Part shown: positions 44,085 through 57,237 of the stretch, one piece after another
How the letters are laid out: every line of letters starts with the position of its first letter
Numbering within the stretch: position 1 is the first letter of the stretch
Assembly (NCBI RefSeq): GCF_000203815.1
Contig: NW_004457708.1
Location: 186,001-250,000 of the forward strand
DNA from: Cavenderia fasciculata
Taxonomy: Eukaryota > Evosea > Eumycetozoa > Acytosteliales > Cavenderiaceae
Length of the DNA stretch: 64,000 bases
Reading direction: 5' to 3'
Translations under genes and position numbers: made by a program
Notes under the pieces: generated by a model
The model's input: only the letters and a program-made list of their open reading frames with translations
Told to the model about the DNA's origin: nothing
The model's database searches: none

Positions 44085-45091
44085 ATGATGCCATCAGAAG
44101 ATCAAGAAGAATTATCAAAAGTTTGGTTTATAACTGGATGTTCAAAAGGATTGGGGTTGGCATTGAGCCAACACTTGTTGGAAAAGGGCTATCGAGTAGC
44201 ATCAACATCAAGATACAAAAGTGAATTGGAAAAGGAATTGGGTCCAGACAGCAAACAATTCCTTGGCGTCCAAATGGATATTACCAATGAAAAAGAAATC
44301 AAATCATCAATAGACTCTGTTATGAAATATTTTGGAAGAATTGACTTTGTTGTAAATAATGCTGCCTATTGTCAACTTGGTACAGTTGAAGAATTAACCA
44401 ATCAAGAAATCCAATCAAATTTCCTTGTCAATTATTATGGTACTGTCAATGTTCTAAGACACGTCTCACCAATCCTTAGAAGCCAAAAATCTGGTCATGT
44501 TTTTAATGTATGAAAGAAGAAGAAGAAGAAGAAGAGATAGAAAATAATGATTAATTCAATTAAATATTAATATTAATACCTATATTTCATTAATAGGTAT
44601 CATCAGTAGCAGGATTTACAAATCCATTCCCAGGATGGTCAAGTTATGCAGCAACTAAACATGCAATTGATGGAATGACAGAATGTTATGCAGAAGAGAT
44701 GAAAATCTTTGGAGTTAGAGTTTCTTTAATATCACCGGGAGCATTTCAAACCAGCTTCCTGTCGACCGATCATTGTAAAGTACCATCTCAACCAAATGAA
44801 GCCTATGCTGAATGTCCAAAACTAGCTCATGACTACTTTACCAGTATGGGTTGTTTTAATCATATGGGAGACTCAAAGAAATACTCAGAATTGATTGTAC
44901 AAATTGCCAACATTCAAGAAACTGATAAAGTACCAAAACAACTATTTGTAGGAGCCGATGCTTTTAAATTGGCAAGAGCAAAGATTGATTCAATGACCAA
45001 ACAATTGGATTATTGGGAACCAATCGCAAGTAAAATGGATTTGGATTCTCATTTAATTAAAATTAATTATTCTTATCCAAGAGATGAATAA
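44085..45091 (+). CDS. Short-chain dehydrogenase/reductase (classical SDR, 305 aa)
   Basis: Two exons: 44085-44507 and 44597-45091 (phase 0). The nucleotide-binding TGCSKGLG glycine motif lies at residues 17-24, NNAAY near residue 95, VSSVAG at 142-147 and the catalytic YAATK at Tyr158/Lys162. SPGAFQTSF is the usual loop after the active site. The TGCSKGLG start and a C-terminal extension with KIDSMTKQLDYWE resemble the oxidoreductase group close to retinol/17-beta-hydroxysteroid dehydrogenase-like SDRs of bacteria and amoebae. The substrate cannot be inferred. The enzyme has no signal peptide, so it should be cytosolic. The start codon could be either of two adjacent ATGs (44085 or 44088). 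Confidence 0.9.
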
Positions 45092-45299
45092 ACAAATAAT
45101 ATTTAAACAACATAGAAATAAAATAAATAAATATAAATTTAAAAAATATTTTTTCTGCATTTATTCTCACGAACTTCTAAAAATCGTGGTAATAGTTTTT
45201 TAAAAACATAGTGTTCAGTTCACTAGTTTAGTTTTCCTTCACACACAATATAGAGATATATAATTTCTATCTATCTTTAACAAAAAGAGAAATCAGAGA

Positions 45300-48200
45300 A
45301 TGGGTAAAGATAAAGGAAAGAATACAAAAGCAAAAGGAGCAAATAGTTGGGAAGCAGCATCAAATAGTGGAGGATTTCTAGGCTTTTCAGCGTTTACTTC
45401 AAGTCTTAGTAATGCTATAGATACAGAGTTTGTAAGTTGAAAGAAATGAAATAGATAGTAATGCTCTTTCTTATTCATTCTCTTTATATCTATTTTGTTT
45501 TATTTTAGCAAATAGATTCAGAATATCAAGTACAATTTAAGAAATTACAAAAAAAAGATGAAGTTAGTAGAATGAAAGCATTGGAAGAATTGGCATTACT
45601 TTTTTCAAAGATTGATGTACAGAATGAACAATCAAACAAGTCATTGCTTTGTGCATGGGAGTTGATATTCAAGAGATTGGTAAACGATGATCATAGAAGA
45701 GTGAGAGAGATGACGTTTGTGTGTCTCGAGATTATGGGTGCCAAGGTTGGCAAGTTGTTGGCACCACATGTACGTCAACTTTTGGGTCCTTGGGTGGTTG
45801 GTATTTGCGATCAACGTGATCAACAACAAAATAGTGCCCTTCGTGCATTTGAATCAATCTTTCCAGAGAAAAAGAGACGAGACGTATTACTCTTTGGTCA
45901 AGAACAAGCCATTCAATATCTATGCGAGAATTTACAAGAAAATGTCAATACTCTTGGTGATGGAAAGGCTACTCCACCAGAAGTACTTCAAGAACGTTAT
46001 GAAAGATTAATTTCAAATAGTTTATTGGCTATTGAATATTTAATGGAAAAAACAAAAGATAATAGTAATAATGAATCAAGCAATAATCAGTCAATTCAAA
46101 CAATTTATCAACCAATATTTGAATCACAATTTTTTACATTTCTTTCATCAAAGAGTGTTGTCATTAGAAGAACATGTTATCGTTTAATCAGTGGTCTCGT
46201 TTCAACTCTTCCTTCCTATTGTGAAGCCAATATGAAGGATTTATCAACTAAAATCCTTGGTTTATTTTCTGAAAAGGATCCTTCTGCTCATTTATTCATG
46301 TGGAATGCTATCATTTCTTTTTTAAAAAGTAAAAAGAAAACAAAAAAAAAAAAACAAAAAAAGAGAAAAGAACTAATTATTTATTTATTTATTTAGAATA
46401 TAAAGAACAAGCATGGATAGGAGTTGATGTTAGAAAACATGTTTTACCAAGATTTTGGGCATTTTTAAGAGCAGGAACTTTTGGTAGTTTTGATCTTTCT
46501 TATCCATCGATTTTACCATTTTTATCATTGATTCCAGATGGTGTTATTGGTACTGGACCAGAATTCTTTAAAGAATTCTTTTCTGCTTTGTACAAGGGTT
46601 TGGAAGTTTTGGAAAATACTAAACAATATAATGATCGTCCAACAAATTCTTTATTATCTTGTTATGTTGAATGTATTTATTTTACTTTAAAGTATGGAAA
46701 AAAAAAGAAAGAAAAGAGAGAAATGATAAAAGAAAATATATATTTATTTATTTTGTTTCAAATTTTTTTTTTAGAAAATGGTCAAATAATAATGAAATTA
46801 AAAATTATGTATTTGGATTATTCTCTGAATTGGTATTGGAGATTTTTGGAAAGGAACAATTATTATTTACAGAATCTTTAGCTTTAAAGGTGATCACTTC
46901 AACTTTGATTAAAATTGATACCATTCCAACTTGCGCCGATAATTTGGTCAATCTATTTGATCAATTAACCAAACAAACTCAACAATCTATCATCTCTAAA
47001 GACACTACTGATCGTATTACAAACAAAACACTGTGCTCTAGATTATCAATATTTTTCCAATCTACTAGTTCACTTGGACCAACCATTCAAATGTCTAAAG
47101 AATTATTCCATTATTCTTTTAATCAACTCGACACTACCGAATCTCAAGATTGTATTTTTGAAATTCTTTCCATTTTATTATTAAATTTTAATGTTGAAAA
47201 TTTATTACATTCTGAAATTAAAGGTAAATAGAAAAAACAAAAAAAAAGATAAAAAGAAAAGTAATTTATTTATTTATTAATATTTTTTCTTTTTTTTTTA
47301 GATATTAAAGAATTTTTAAATAATATAATATTAAAAAATATTGAAATTAAATTACCAAGTCATGAGAAGTCTAGTATATTTAATTTATTAACATTATATA
47401 CAACCATTGTAAATGGAAATGGAAATGAAAATTATCAAGAATCTTGGAATAGATTGGTACAATTACTTTCAGTGCAACAAGATGATTTAATTTATCTTGT
47501 CAAAACAATTGACTCACTTGATGATCGTACCGGTTTAAATACTTTATCACTTGATCAATTAGTTTTAAATTTAATTGATTCAACTATTTTATATCAACCA
47601 ATTTATAATAACAATCTTTCACTCTTTTCAACTATTTTACAAAAAATAATAATTGTAAGAAACAAAAAGAAAAAGAAAAAATTATTATTATTTTCTCTTT
47701 TAATTATTAATTCCTTTTTTTTTCTATTTTTTTATTAGATTCACCAATTATTTCAAATAATATAATTAAATTAATCATTCAAAGTAAAACAAAACAAATT
47801 AAAGAATTGATGATAATGTTGGCATTGAATGGAGAAGATTTTGAATTTTCAATGGATGATTTAATTTCAACTTGCAAGATTATCTTTTCATCAAATCGTG
47901 ATCAGATTGATTGCAAGATTGAATTATTAGGAGAATTGATCAAATCGATTATTCAATTATATCATCATGAAAATACCAAAAAATATTCAACCAATTTATT
48001 AGAATGTTTAGATTGTATACATTCCAACAATGGTATTCAATCAATCATTTCAATTTTATTTAATCAATTAAATATTTTAAATAATCCTTTGTATGTAAAT
48101 AATAATAATAACAAAAAACTAAAACCAAAATACTTATTTTTTTTATTCTTAGGATTGAATTTTTTAAAACAATTACAATTAAATTATTAAAGATTGGTGA

Positions 48201-50527
48201 TTTAAATTTGAATATATTAGAATTTTTAAAATGTTATCAAATTCAATTTGATTCATTTAAAGAAATTAATATTCAAATTAATAATCTTGATTTTGGTTTT
48301 ACCAAACAATCAGATTCATATAAATTGGATAATAGATTTATTACATTAAATCTTTATTTATTTAATGTATTGGAAAATCTTTTACAACAAGAAGAAGAAG
48401 AAAAGGTTACAATCAAATTTGATAATCAATTGGTAGAATCATTATTAATTGGATTGGTATTATTGGATTGTGATAATATTCAAACTGAAAATTTAATCAT
48501 CCTTTCAAAACATTATCAATCCTTTAAATCAAATTTAATCAATATTATAATCAACCAAAATTCCTCCTCTACCTCCTCTTCATTTTTATCAAGTGAATGG
48601 TGGAAAAATATAAAATCAAAATCTGATAAATATCCAATTTATACAATTATTATTGGTAATATATTATCAGTTGTAAGAGAAAGAAAAGAATCTATTATAC
48701 AATCAGTATTGGAAGAATTCAATTTTACAACAACAAATGATAATAATTATCAATTAACTCAAGTAATGATGGAATATTTAATTGAATATAAACCACAATT
48801 GGTAGAAACAAAAAGACAAGAACTTTTTGATACTATTGGACAATGGAGTGGAAACTCTATGCCAAATGATATTGATAGTGTTGGTATTAAACTTTCATTA
48901 TTGTCATTTATCGTTCAATCAGACTCTGAAAATCCAATTTCAGACAAACAAGGTGACATTTTAATAGAAACCCTATCAACAATTCAACAATGGTACCTAA
49001 GATCCAAATCACCACTGATGAAGGATCAAAATGTCAATTTCTCTCGTCTAGACGTTCCCCTCTCCCAATTCTTTATCGTTGTTGGTCAATATGCAGTATC
49101 TAAAAACATCAATCTTTCACCAAATCAATCACAATTGGTTCAATCATTGTTGGTTCAATTCGTCTTGGATCAATCCATTGTATTAAATTATAATGCTTTG
49201 AAATTTATCAATATTATCCTCTCTGGTTCAAATAATCAATCCTTGCTTTTACCAAATACAAGTCAAGAATTTTTAATCGATATTACATCAAAATTGATTG
49301 AAAAATGGATTGATGGTTCCAATACAATCAATAGAAATAGTTTGAAAAGACTATATAATCTATATAGTATTGTAATTTCAAAGATTGATCCAATCATCAA
49401 ATACAAGTTGGCAAGTAATCATTTTACTTCACTTTTGGAAATGCTCTCATCCAATCATCACAATATACAAAAATCATCCTATCTCTTGTTGGTTCCTTAT
49501 TTTGAAAACAAAAAATCAGAAATCATTCAAACTTATGTATTGGAACAACAAGATCAAGATGATATTGAATTTATTATAAATGGTACTCTGGAAAATTTAC
49601 TTTTAAATTTTGATAATATTGAAAAAAATGTAATTAAAAAAAAAAAACAAAAAAATATATATATTTTATTAACTTTCCATTCTTTTCCTTTTTTTTTAGA
49701 TTTCAATTGGACATTTAATGATATGGGATTTATTATTAAAAAATTATAATGAACAAGAATTAAACAAGAGACCAACTATTAGTTCCTATTTAAATAATGG
49801 TAGAAAGGTTGCAACCTTTTTAACTAGTATTTTCAAAAAGGTGGATACTGAAACCAAAGATTTTAAACATGACGAATTCCCATTGGACAATGAAGATATG
49901 GACATCAGTGTGATTTGTGGTTATTTGATGTATGTGGTCGTTCGTAATCTACCAAGTATGGCTAGAACATGGTGGGGTGATTTCTGTAGCAACAAGGTTG
50001 CCGCCCAAGTAGATCAATATATTGTAAAATATATTAGTCCACTCTTGTTGCGTCGTGAAATTGCTCTTGTCCAACAACACGTCGAACCAGCAGGCTCTAT
50101 ATTCAACATTAAGGCATCACTTGCCAAAAGAGAGGTGGTTGCCTCTTATGAAAAGGAGGATATGAACATTTCATTGGTACTCTCCATCCCCGACACTTAT
50201 CCACTACGTGTCTTGTCTGTAGACTTTGCCAAACGTGTTGGTGTCAGTGAAATGCAATGGAAAACATGGCTCTTGTCCATGACCTCCTTACTCTTGACAC
50301 AAGATGGATCGGTTCTTGATGTCAGTCTATTGTGGAAGGCAAGTCTTGACAAACATTTTGATGGTGTAGAGGTTTGTCCCATTTGTTATTCCCTATTCTT
50401 TAATGGGACCATACCCAAGTTCCAATGCAAACAGTGTAAAAACAAATTCCACAGTGGTTGTCTATTTAGATGGTTCTCCACTTCTCACAAGTCAAATTGT
50501 CCACTTTGTAACTTTACAATCAATTAA
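45300..50527 (+). CDS. ltn1: Listerin, E3 ubiquitin ligase of ribosome quality control (about 1568 aa; one-base shift)
   Basis: Exons: 45300-45431, 45509-46328, 46397-46691, 46775-47223, 47302-47654, 47739-48090, 48153-49629 and 49700-50527. The N terminus (GGFLGFSAFTS, then LKKLQKKDEVSRMKALEEL) is typical of listerin. A long helical HEAT-repeat middle follows, and the C terminus has the RWD-like region (EVVASYEKEDMNISLVLSIP, YPLRVLSVDFAKRVGVSE) and a C4HC3 RING (VCPICYS...CKQCKNKFHSGCLFRWF...CPLC). Listerin ubiquitinates nascent chains on stalled 60S subunits. The total length matches yeast Ltn1. Exon 5 ends in phase 0 while exon 6 needs phase 1. One extra A in the A6 run at 47641-47646 would make all frames agree. 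Confidence 0.9.
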
Positions 50528-50824
50528 AATGAAAGGAATAAAAGTTAAAGAAAAGAAAGATATTAATACAAACAGTACAGGTGGGCAAATTTAATATCTC
50601 CAAATTAGATAGATATAGATATTTTTTCAATATTTTCATCGAGGTGTGAAGTTGTGATGTTGTTTCCTCATGACGATATGTACGAGTATTCTATTCGTCC
50701 TCCTCTCTTGTACTTCAAAGATGAAATTAGAGAGATGATCATCATCTCCAACCATTTATAAATCATCATTCTATTTGTTAAGAGTTATATATTATTCTAT
50801 TTGCTTTCAACAAAAAAAAAGAAG
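50528..50824. promoter_or_regulatory. Promoter of the second acyltransferase-3 gene
   Basis: These 297 bases contain TTTATAAAT at about 50755-50763, some 62 bases upstream of the start ATG, which is a good TATA box. No other gene is seen. Confidence 0.45.
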
Positions 50825-53061
50825 ATGGTGAGATTAAATCGAATGATAACTATTGTAACAATAGTTGTTTTAGTATTTGCAATTGTTGTGGAAGCAAGAG
50901 TATCTATTCCAGACCTACATAAACTTGTTGGTTTTACCAAACAATCGATTGCATCTGGAGCTTCTTTTAGCATACAATCATTAACAAATGATTCAATATT
51001 TGAACAACAACAGATTGGTGGTTCATCGTCATCATCTGCGTCTATATCACCACAATGTGAAACAGATTTATATGATTTATCAAAACTAAAGTATCCAAGT
51101 TCATTTGAAAGTATGTATAAATTAAATAAATCATTGAATGGATATGGAATGAATTAATCCATATTTATATCTTATTTAATTTAGTAATTGAAGCAAGTGG
51201 AAAAGGATTTTTTGATCTTGGAAACTATGATAATTGTTTAAGTTTACCAAGCAATGTTTCACAATATTGTGCAGTGACCACTGATAATGGATTTGTTACT
51301 GCATTGGCTGCATTATGTCTTCCCTCTTCATGCTCAGAGACTGACATTAATATGGCATTACAAACATTGATCAATATGACTGGTATGGCCCCTTACTTGA
51401 ACGAAACTGGACTTGGAGGAGAGTTTGAAATCTATTGTTATTCTGGTGATCATCTTACTGACAAGTTACCAATGACTGCTGGTCCAATTGTAATGATTAT
51501 CTTGTGTTCTATTATCGCCGCCTTTGTGTGTGCTGGTACACTTGCCGAATACTTTCTCTATACACACAAGGCACTATCTAAAAAGAACCAAGACACTGAA
51601 TCATACCGTATCAGTAGCAACAGAAACGATTGGGAAAGGAACCAATCCAAACAAGAGAAAGAACACAACTCTTCCATCAACTATAGCAGCTACCAAGGAG
51701 AAATGAAAGAGGCCTCCACACCACTCCAAATACTATTGGCATTCTCGTTGATCCAAAACTACCATAGTTTCACAACCTCGTCCTCTGACAAGAAACATTT
51801 TGATGTGTTGGATGGCATCCGTTTACTTGGTACCTGTTGGGTTGTCATTGGTCACAATATTCTATTCAACATAAATTTTGGATTTGACAATTTACAAACT
51901 GTCTTGGTCAATATCGTCCCATCTATTCCATTCCAATTAATTGGTGCTGCAGAATTCTCGGTTGATATCTTTTTCATGTTGTCTGGCTTCTTGGTGTGTC
52001 ACACCTTGTTGCAACAACTCGAAAAAGCAACTTACATTGATGGACCAAAATACAAGTTTTGGTTAAAATACATTGTACATCGATATATCCGTCTCTCGCC
52101 ACTCTACTTTTTCATGTTGTTTTTCTTTTGGAAGCTCAGTCCTCAAATTGGTTCTGGTCCATGGTGGTTTGGTTATTATAGCCAGACGTCTAGTTGTGAA
52201 GGTTCCTGGTGGTCCAACCTCTTGTACATCAACACTTTGTACCCACAAACTGGCTGTATGGGATGGAGCTGGTATTTAGGTAACGATATGATCTACTATA
52301 TCTTTGTCGCTCCTATCGCCGCAGTCCTCTACAAAAAGAACAAAAAGTTTGGAGTTGCTTTTGTATTTATACTTTTTGCCATTACCTTTACAACCAATTT
52401 CTGGATCACCCTCAAGTATAAACTCAACACAGTTTTCGAGATTACCCAACTCCAAGAACAGGTCACCGACTTTACAACCGATATTTATCAAAAGCCTTGG
52501 ACAAGAGTTGGTGCCTATGCAGTTGGTTTGGCCATGGCAATGATTGTTGACACACCAGCCATCATGCATGTAATCAAAAACAAGGCACCTGTTCGTTACC
52601 TCTGCTATATCAATGCACTAGGTATCACCTCTTTTTTTACATTCATCCCTTACAATTCGTATATTGGTGATGGATGGTCAACCCTCCAAAATGCTTTTTT
52701 CAATGCTACTGGACATACTGGATTTGTTATTGGTGCTGGTCTATTTATCATCACCGCGTTTGCAGGTCGTGGTGGTATTGTTGCATGGTTTTTAGAGCGT
52801 CCCATTTTCAAGAACCTCTCCAAGCTCACCTACTCTACCTATATTGTGCATCCGATTGTGATTTGGACATTGGCATACAGTAGAGTAACACTCTTTCACT
52901 ATGCAGTTGTCGATGTTGCTGCCACTACCATCTCCAACATTGTTTTCTCACTTGTCTGTGCCTTTATTCTTCATCTTACAATTGAAAAACCAGCAATCAA
53001 TTTGGAAAAATTATTATTTCATCCAAAACCATCAACTATTAAATATTCATTATTAAACTAA
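50825..53061 (+). CDS. Acyltransferase-3 family multi-pass protein, NRF-6-like (plus copy, 720 aa)
   Basis: Two exons: 50825-51110 and 51185-53061 (phase 1). The product has a signal peptide (MVRLNRMITIVTIVVLVFA), a Ser-rich luminal segment, a Cys-containing NRF-like domain (PQCETDL, YDNC, QYC, LCLPSSC), and an acyltransferase-3 domain of at least ten membrane segments. The conserved DGIRLLGTCWVVIGH lies near residue 325, and IYCYSGD, PLYFFMLFFFWKL and LTYSTYIVHPIVIW are present. It is the intact paralogue of the gene at 23775-25954, with the same intron position and phase but a longer Ser/Thr insertion in exon 1 (TNDSIFEQQQ region). The protein probably acylates a lipid or glycan at the plasma membrane or endomembranes; the substrate is unknown. 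Confidence 0.92.
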
Positions 53062-53194
53062 AGAAACTGTAAATAGATTAAATGATTCCTCCATTCCCAC
53101 TAGTTTACTATTATGTCAATGAAAAAAAAAATCAAATAATATTACATTTTAATATTTATTCTATTCTGAACAAGTTGAGGTATTATTATTATTA

Positions 53195-53298
53195 TTAGTT
53201 GGTAGCAGAAGGTGAAGTATTATTATTATTATTATTATTATTTCTTTTTCCTCCTCTTTGATTTCTATTATTATTGCTTCCTCCTCCTCCTCCTCTAC

Positions 53299-53346
<48 letters not shown>

Positions 53347-54936
53347 GGTGATCGGACCCACCTCCACCTCCACCACCTCTACCACCTCTATTTCTTTGTT
53401 TTCTATTTTGTTGGTTAGTATTGTTATTATTATTATTATTAATATTTTGTGACTCGGTATCTGGTGGTGTTTGAGACGATGTAGTTACATCATCTGTTGT
53501 AGTAGTAGTAGTTGTAGTTGTTGATGTTATAGTCTCTTGGACAAGAGGTGGAGGAGGAGAAGTAGCAGCAATTTGTGCCCACAATTGAGCTGTTTTCCAG
53601 GCCATAGATCCCTCTATTGGTTGATTAGGGTCAACTACAACCTCGCCAGCTGGAAGATCTGGTTGTACAGATAGTTTTGGAGAGTTGTCAACAGTAGCAA
53701 CAACATTGGTGGTTTGTACTTGGGGAATTGGTTTAGGTGCTGTTGTACCAAAACCTCCCAATTGTGGAAAATGTTTTTCCCTCCCAAGTTTTCTTTGTTC
53801 TTCCATATCTTGTTCCTCGATTTGTCTTATAATCTCTTGTAAATCTTCATCAATCTCTTCATCACCATTGCTGTTTTCAATCATTGTTGTTGTTGTTGGT
53901 GTTGATGGTAATGGTGATTGTTGAGAAGGAGAAGTTTTAGTCGAACCAGTGGTAGAAGTAGAATTTGGAGACTTGTTTGATTGTTGTTGAGGAGAATCTT
54001 TAGAAGTATTTTTCTTATTATTTTTCTTTTCATTCCTCTTTTTCTCTTCTTCTTCTCTTTTCTTTTTCCTAAGTTGCATTTGGTATTCTTCAACTGGATC
54101 GACATACATTCTTGACTTTGATTTCAATGTATCTACAATTTTCTTGTCCTTTTCTTGTTTGACTAAATGAAAGGAGGATTTAATGATTAATCATTGTTTT
54201 CATTAAACACAAATAGAGAGTCTTGTTTTAACTTACTCTTTACCAATTCATCCCACCAAACAATAGGATTATTCTTCCAATTAAACATTTCATCAACACA
54301 TTCAATCTGTAATCGTTCGTAGAGTATTTGATAGACCAATGTTTGGGCGGCCATGAGATTCTCCAAATGAGCAATTGGATAAACAATATCATAATGTTCA
54401 CCTTGACAATAGGCTAGTGATATTGTATTCTTGTAACTATTATCAACTCTTGTAGTTGAGTTTCCTAAATAAATAACAAAGTTTACTCTACACAGTGAGA
54501 CAAAGACAAAGATAGATTAGAATCAGCTCTGTCATGATTCAATCTAATGACTAAATTACATACTTGTAGTAAAGTGATAAAGCTTGTAATTCTACTTCAC
54601 CACCCCAAGTATCATCCTTTTTCATCTCTTGAATGTATTTATCCCAAGGGTTGTTGATACATGCAAATGGCTCGAATGAATCTCTATGTGCCATCAAAAA
54701 GTCTACACACTTTTGTCTAACATATCCATGTCTATCTTGTGTACCATATATGAATTCACTTATACATCTAAACTATAATAGTATTTTCAAAATACAACAT
54801 TAATCAATGTCATATGATGATGATGATAATGACCAATGATACTTACCATACAAGCTCCATCTTTTGGTATTTCCTTTCTTTTCAAGTTTAATACTTTTAA
54901 TTGATTATCTATTGTCTGTACATTTTGATTACTCAT
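53195..54936 (-). CDS. OTU-domain cysteine protease, OTUD4-like (505 aa)
   Basis: Four exons: 54936-54847, 54772-54564, 54487-54237 and 54162-53195, phases 0, 2 and 1. The OTU fold is plain: IPKDGACM with catalytic Cys29, FRCISEFIYGTQDRHGYVRQKCVDFL, WGGEVELQALSLYYK, then YCQGEHYDIVYP, where the His is the catalytic base. This order resembles OTUD4/OTUD3-type deubiquitinases. The C-terminal 250 residues are disordered: a Lys/Glu-rich helix (MQLRKKKREEEEKKR), a Ser/Pro region and a Gly/Arg/Asn-rich tail with RGG motifs, which suggests RNA or granule association, as for OTUD4. The acceptor of exon 2 is the first of two close AGs; the second one would introduce a stop. Confidence 0.9.
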
Positions 54937-55140
54937 CTTTATAACATTTATCTATATCTCTCTCTCTAATCGATGAAATAACAACTAATAAAATAATATA
55001 CACACAAAACTGCAATATCACAACACAAGTCCATCTTTTTTTTTTTAAAAGCCCAGCGAGGTTGGTTGAACTTGAGAAAATTCTTAGAGTATGGTGGAAA
55101 AATAAACATCATTAAAATTAAAATAATAATGTTATATAAT

Positions 55141-57237
55141 TTATTGTGTTGATGGAGGTAAATGGAACCCTCCTTGAATGCCTGTTGGTGTTGGAGTTGT
55201 AGATGTAGTGGTTGGAGTTGGAATAGTGGTCGGAATTGGAGCAGTTGTTGCGGATGGAATAACTCCTGCCAAACCTTGTTGTTGATGGAATTGTAAAAGT
55301 TGTTGTTGGAATTGAAGTTGTTGCTGTTGGAGTAATTGTTGTTGTTGTTGAACTTGTTGTTGTTGTTGTTGGAGTGCTTGTTGTTGTTGTTGTACTTGTT
55401 GTCTTTGTTGTTGTTGTTTGATCATCGATGTCAATTGTTGTTGATAGGCAATGGCTGGATCTGAAGATGCCGACCCTGTCAATTGTTGTTGGATCAATTG
55501 ATGGTACTGATTCTCATTGGTTGGTTGAACATATGATCCTGGTTGTCCATTATTATTAATAGGTGGTCTAATATTATTAGAATATTGAGTTGGTGGTTGA
55601 TATATTCCACCATTTCCATTAGTATTATTATTATTTTGATTATTTCTATTTTGATTAAATTGATTTCTTTGTAAAAATGCAGGTCTTTTAAAACCACCAG
55701 CAGCAGGTTTAGCAACTGATGTTGTTGTTGTCGCAGAAGAAGATGAGTCTCTATTTAATGGATTATATTCAAATTCTTGTTGTTGAGCAATCATTTCCAT
55801 GTCATTTGAAGGTTGACGCTGACGGTTATTTTGATTATTATTATTATTCTTTTTAGTATTCTTTCTCTTTTTCTTTTTGTTGTCTGATTTTGCCAATCTC
55901 TCCTTTTCATCATCACTAAACTCCATTTCATTCTCTGACAACTCTTCATCATTCTCGTTGGATGCGTCGAATCCCTTGGTATAAATCATCGATGGAATGA
56001 CAAACTTTGTCAAATCTGGTTTGTTTACAAAGAATACCTTGGTATGTTGTGGAATTGAAATGGTTTTCTTTCCATCAACTTCTTCAATCTTGACTGCTGC
56101 TAATGATGGTTGTTGTTGTTGAATTTCTTCCTTTTTTTCTTCTACTTTTGGTATTTCCTCTCCCTCTTTAATGATTGTTGGTGTTGTTGTTGTTGTTGTT
56201 GATTCTGCAACAACAGATGATGATTCTGGGTTGGTCAGAGTTGACTCTGGTTTAATTTCTGTTGTAGTTGATGTAGTTGTAGTTGTTGTTGTATTCTTTA
56301 TGTTATTATTATTTTTTACAATATTTATACTATAATTGGAAGGTACACGAACACTATAGTAAGGATTCAATACTTGACCAAAAGCTTCATAGATTCTTCC
56401 AAAAGCAGTTCGATCTTGCAAACAAACAATTGAATCAATGTCCAAAGCAGATGTATCCGATCTGCTAACGGTTGACTTGATGACGATCATATCGTCAACT
56501 TGTGAATGTAATGTTCCCAGTTCGTTCAATTGAATGTCTTCTGGGATACTAACGATAAGTGGTAATTCAATATCCTTGTTTGTTGAATAACTACTACTAG
56601 ACTTGGCTTCATCGTCACTATCGTCATCTTGTTTTCTCTTTTTTTGTTGTTGTTTATTATTATTGTTGGTAGTAGGAGGTGTTACTATCTTTGGAGGTGC
56701 AATGATATCATCTAAATCGTTATCACTGTCACTATCCTCACCTTCTTCACTACTTTCACTACTACTACTGCTGCTGCTATCGTCACTATCTCTTTCGCTA
56801 CTACTACTGTCGCCACTAGACTCCTCTTCTTTCTTTGAGGGTTCTGTAGTCGTCGTAGATGATGTAGTATCTTCAACTATAGTTGTTGTTGTTGTGGGTG
56901 TTTCTAAATGTTCGACCTTTTGTTGAAGGGTGTCCTCTTCCATCTTGACAGTTGCATTTTCATGAGTAGTTGGTGTATCTACCACAGTTGTTTCCAAGGG
57001 TTCAACCTTTGGTTGGACAATGTCAATGTTATCGACCTCCTCCATCTTTACATCTTTACTACTAGTATCACCAGTAGTAGTGGTAGTAGTAGTAGTAGAT
57101 GTAGTTGTCTCGGTTTTCTCCTCTTCTTCTTCGTTTACTTTACAATTGCTTTGTTGTTTGTTGTCGTCGTTGTTATTATTATTATTACTAGTATCTTGTT
57201 GTAATTGATGTTGATCATCTGTGGTATTTGTATCCAT
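55141..57237 (-). CDS. naf1: H/ACA RNP assembly factor NAF1 (698 aa)
   Basis: A single exon. The N terminus is disordered with Thr and acidic tracts (SDSDNDLDD), and the central NAF1/Gar1-like domain includes VSIPEDIQLNELGTLHSQVDDMIVIK, DSIVCLQDRTAFGRIYEAFGQVLNPYYSVR, then after a Thr-rich insert VFFVNKPD and IYTKGFDASNENDEE. The order LGTLHSQVDDMIVIK, GRIYEAFGQVLNPYY is diagnostic. The C terminus is a long Gln-rich tract with Thr/Pro repeats. NAF1 is the nuclear chaperone that occupies the Gar1 place during assembly of H/ACA snoRNPs and telomerase RNP. The middle of the domain is interrupted by a poly-Thr insert of about 100 residues. Confidence 0.93.
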   Translation of the reverse strand: MDTNTTDDQHQLQQDTSNNNNNNDDNKQQSNCKVNEEEEEKTETTTSTTTTTTTTGDTSSKDVKMEEVDNIDIVQPKVEPLETTVVDTPTTHENATVKMEEDTLQQKVEHLETPTTTTTIVEDTTSSTTTTEPSKKEEESSGDSSSSERDSDDSSSSSSSESSEEGEDSDSDNDLDDIIAPPKIVTPPTTNNNNKQQQKKRKQDDDSDDEAKSSSSYSTNKDIELPLIVSIPEDIQLNELGTLHSQVDDMIVIKSTVSRSDTSALDIDSIVCLQDRTAFGRIYEAFGQVLNPYYSVRVPSNYSINIVKNNNNIKNTTTTTTTSTTTEIKPESTLTNPESSSVVAESTTTTTTPTIIKEGEEIPKVEEKKEEIQQQQPSLAAVKIEEVDGKKTISIPQHTKVFFVNKPDLTKFVIPSMIYTKGFDASNENDEELSENEMEFSDDEKERLAKSDNKKKKRKNTKKNNNNNQNNRQRQPSNDMEMIAQQQEFEYNPLNRDSSSSATTTTSVAKPAAGGFKRPAFLQRNQFNQNRNNQNNNNTNGNGGIYQPPTQYSNNIRPPINNNGQPGSYVQPTNENQYHQLIQQQLTGSASSDPAIAYQQQLTSMIKQQQQRQQVQQQQQALQQQQQQVQQQQQLLQQQQLQFQQQLLQFHQQQGLAGVIPSATTAPIPTTIPTPTTTSTTPTPTGIQGGFHLPPSTQ

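Noticed and set aside
53212-53452. Poly-Y and poly-I open frames
   Set aside because: They are mirror frames of the Asn/Gly-rich tail of the OTU gene.
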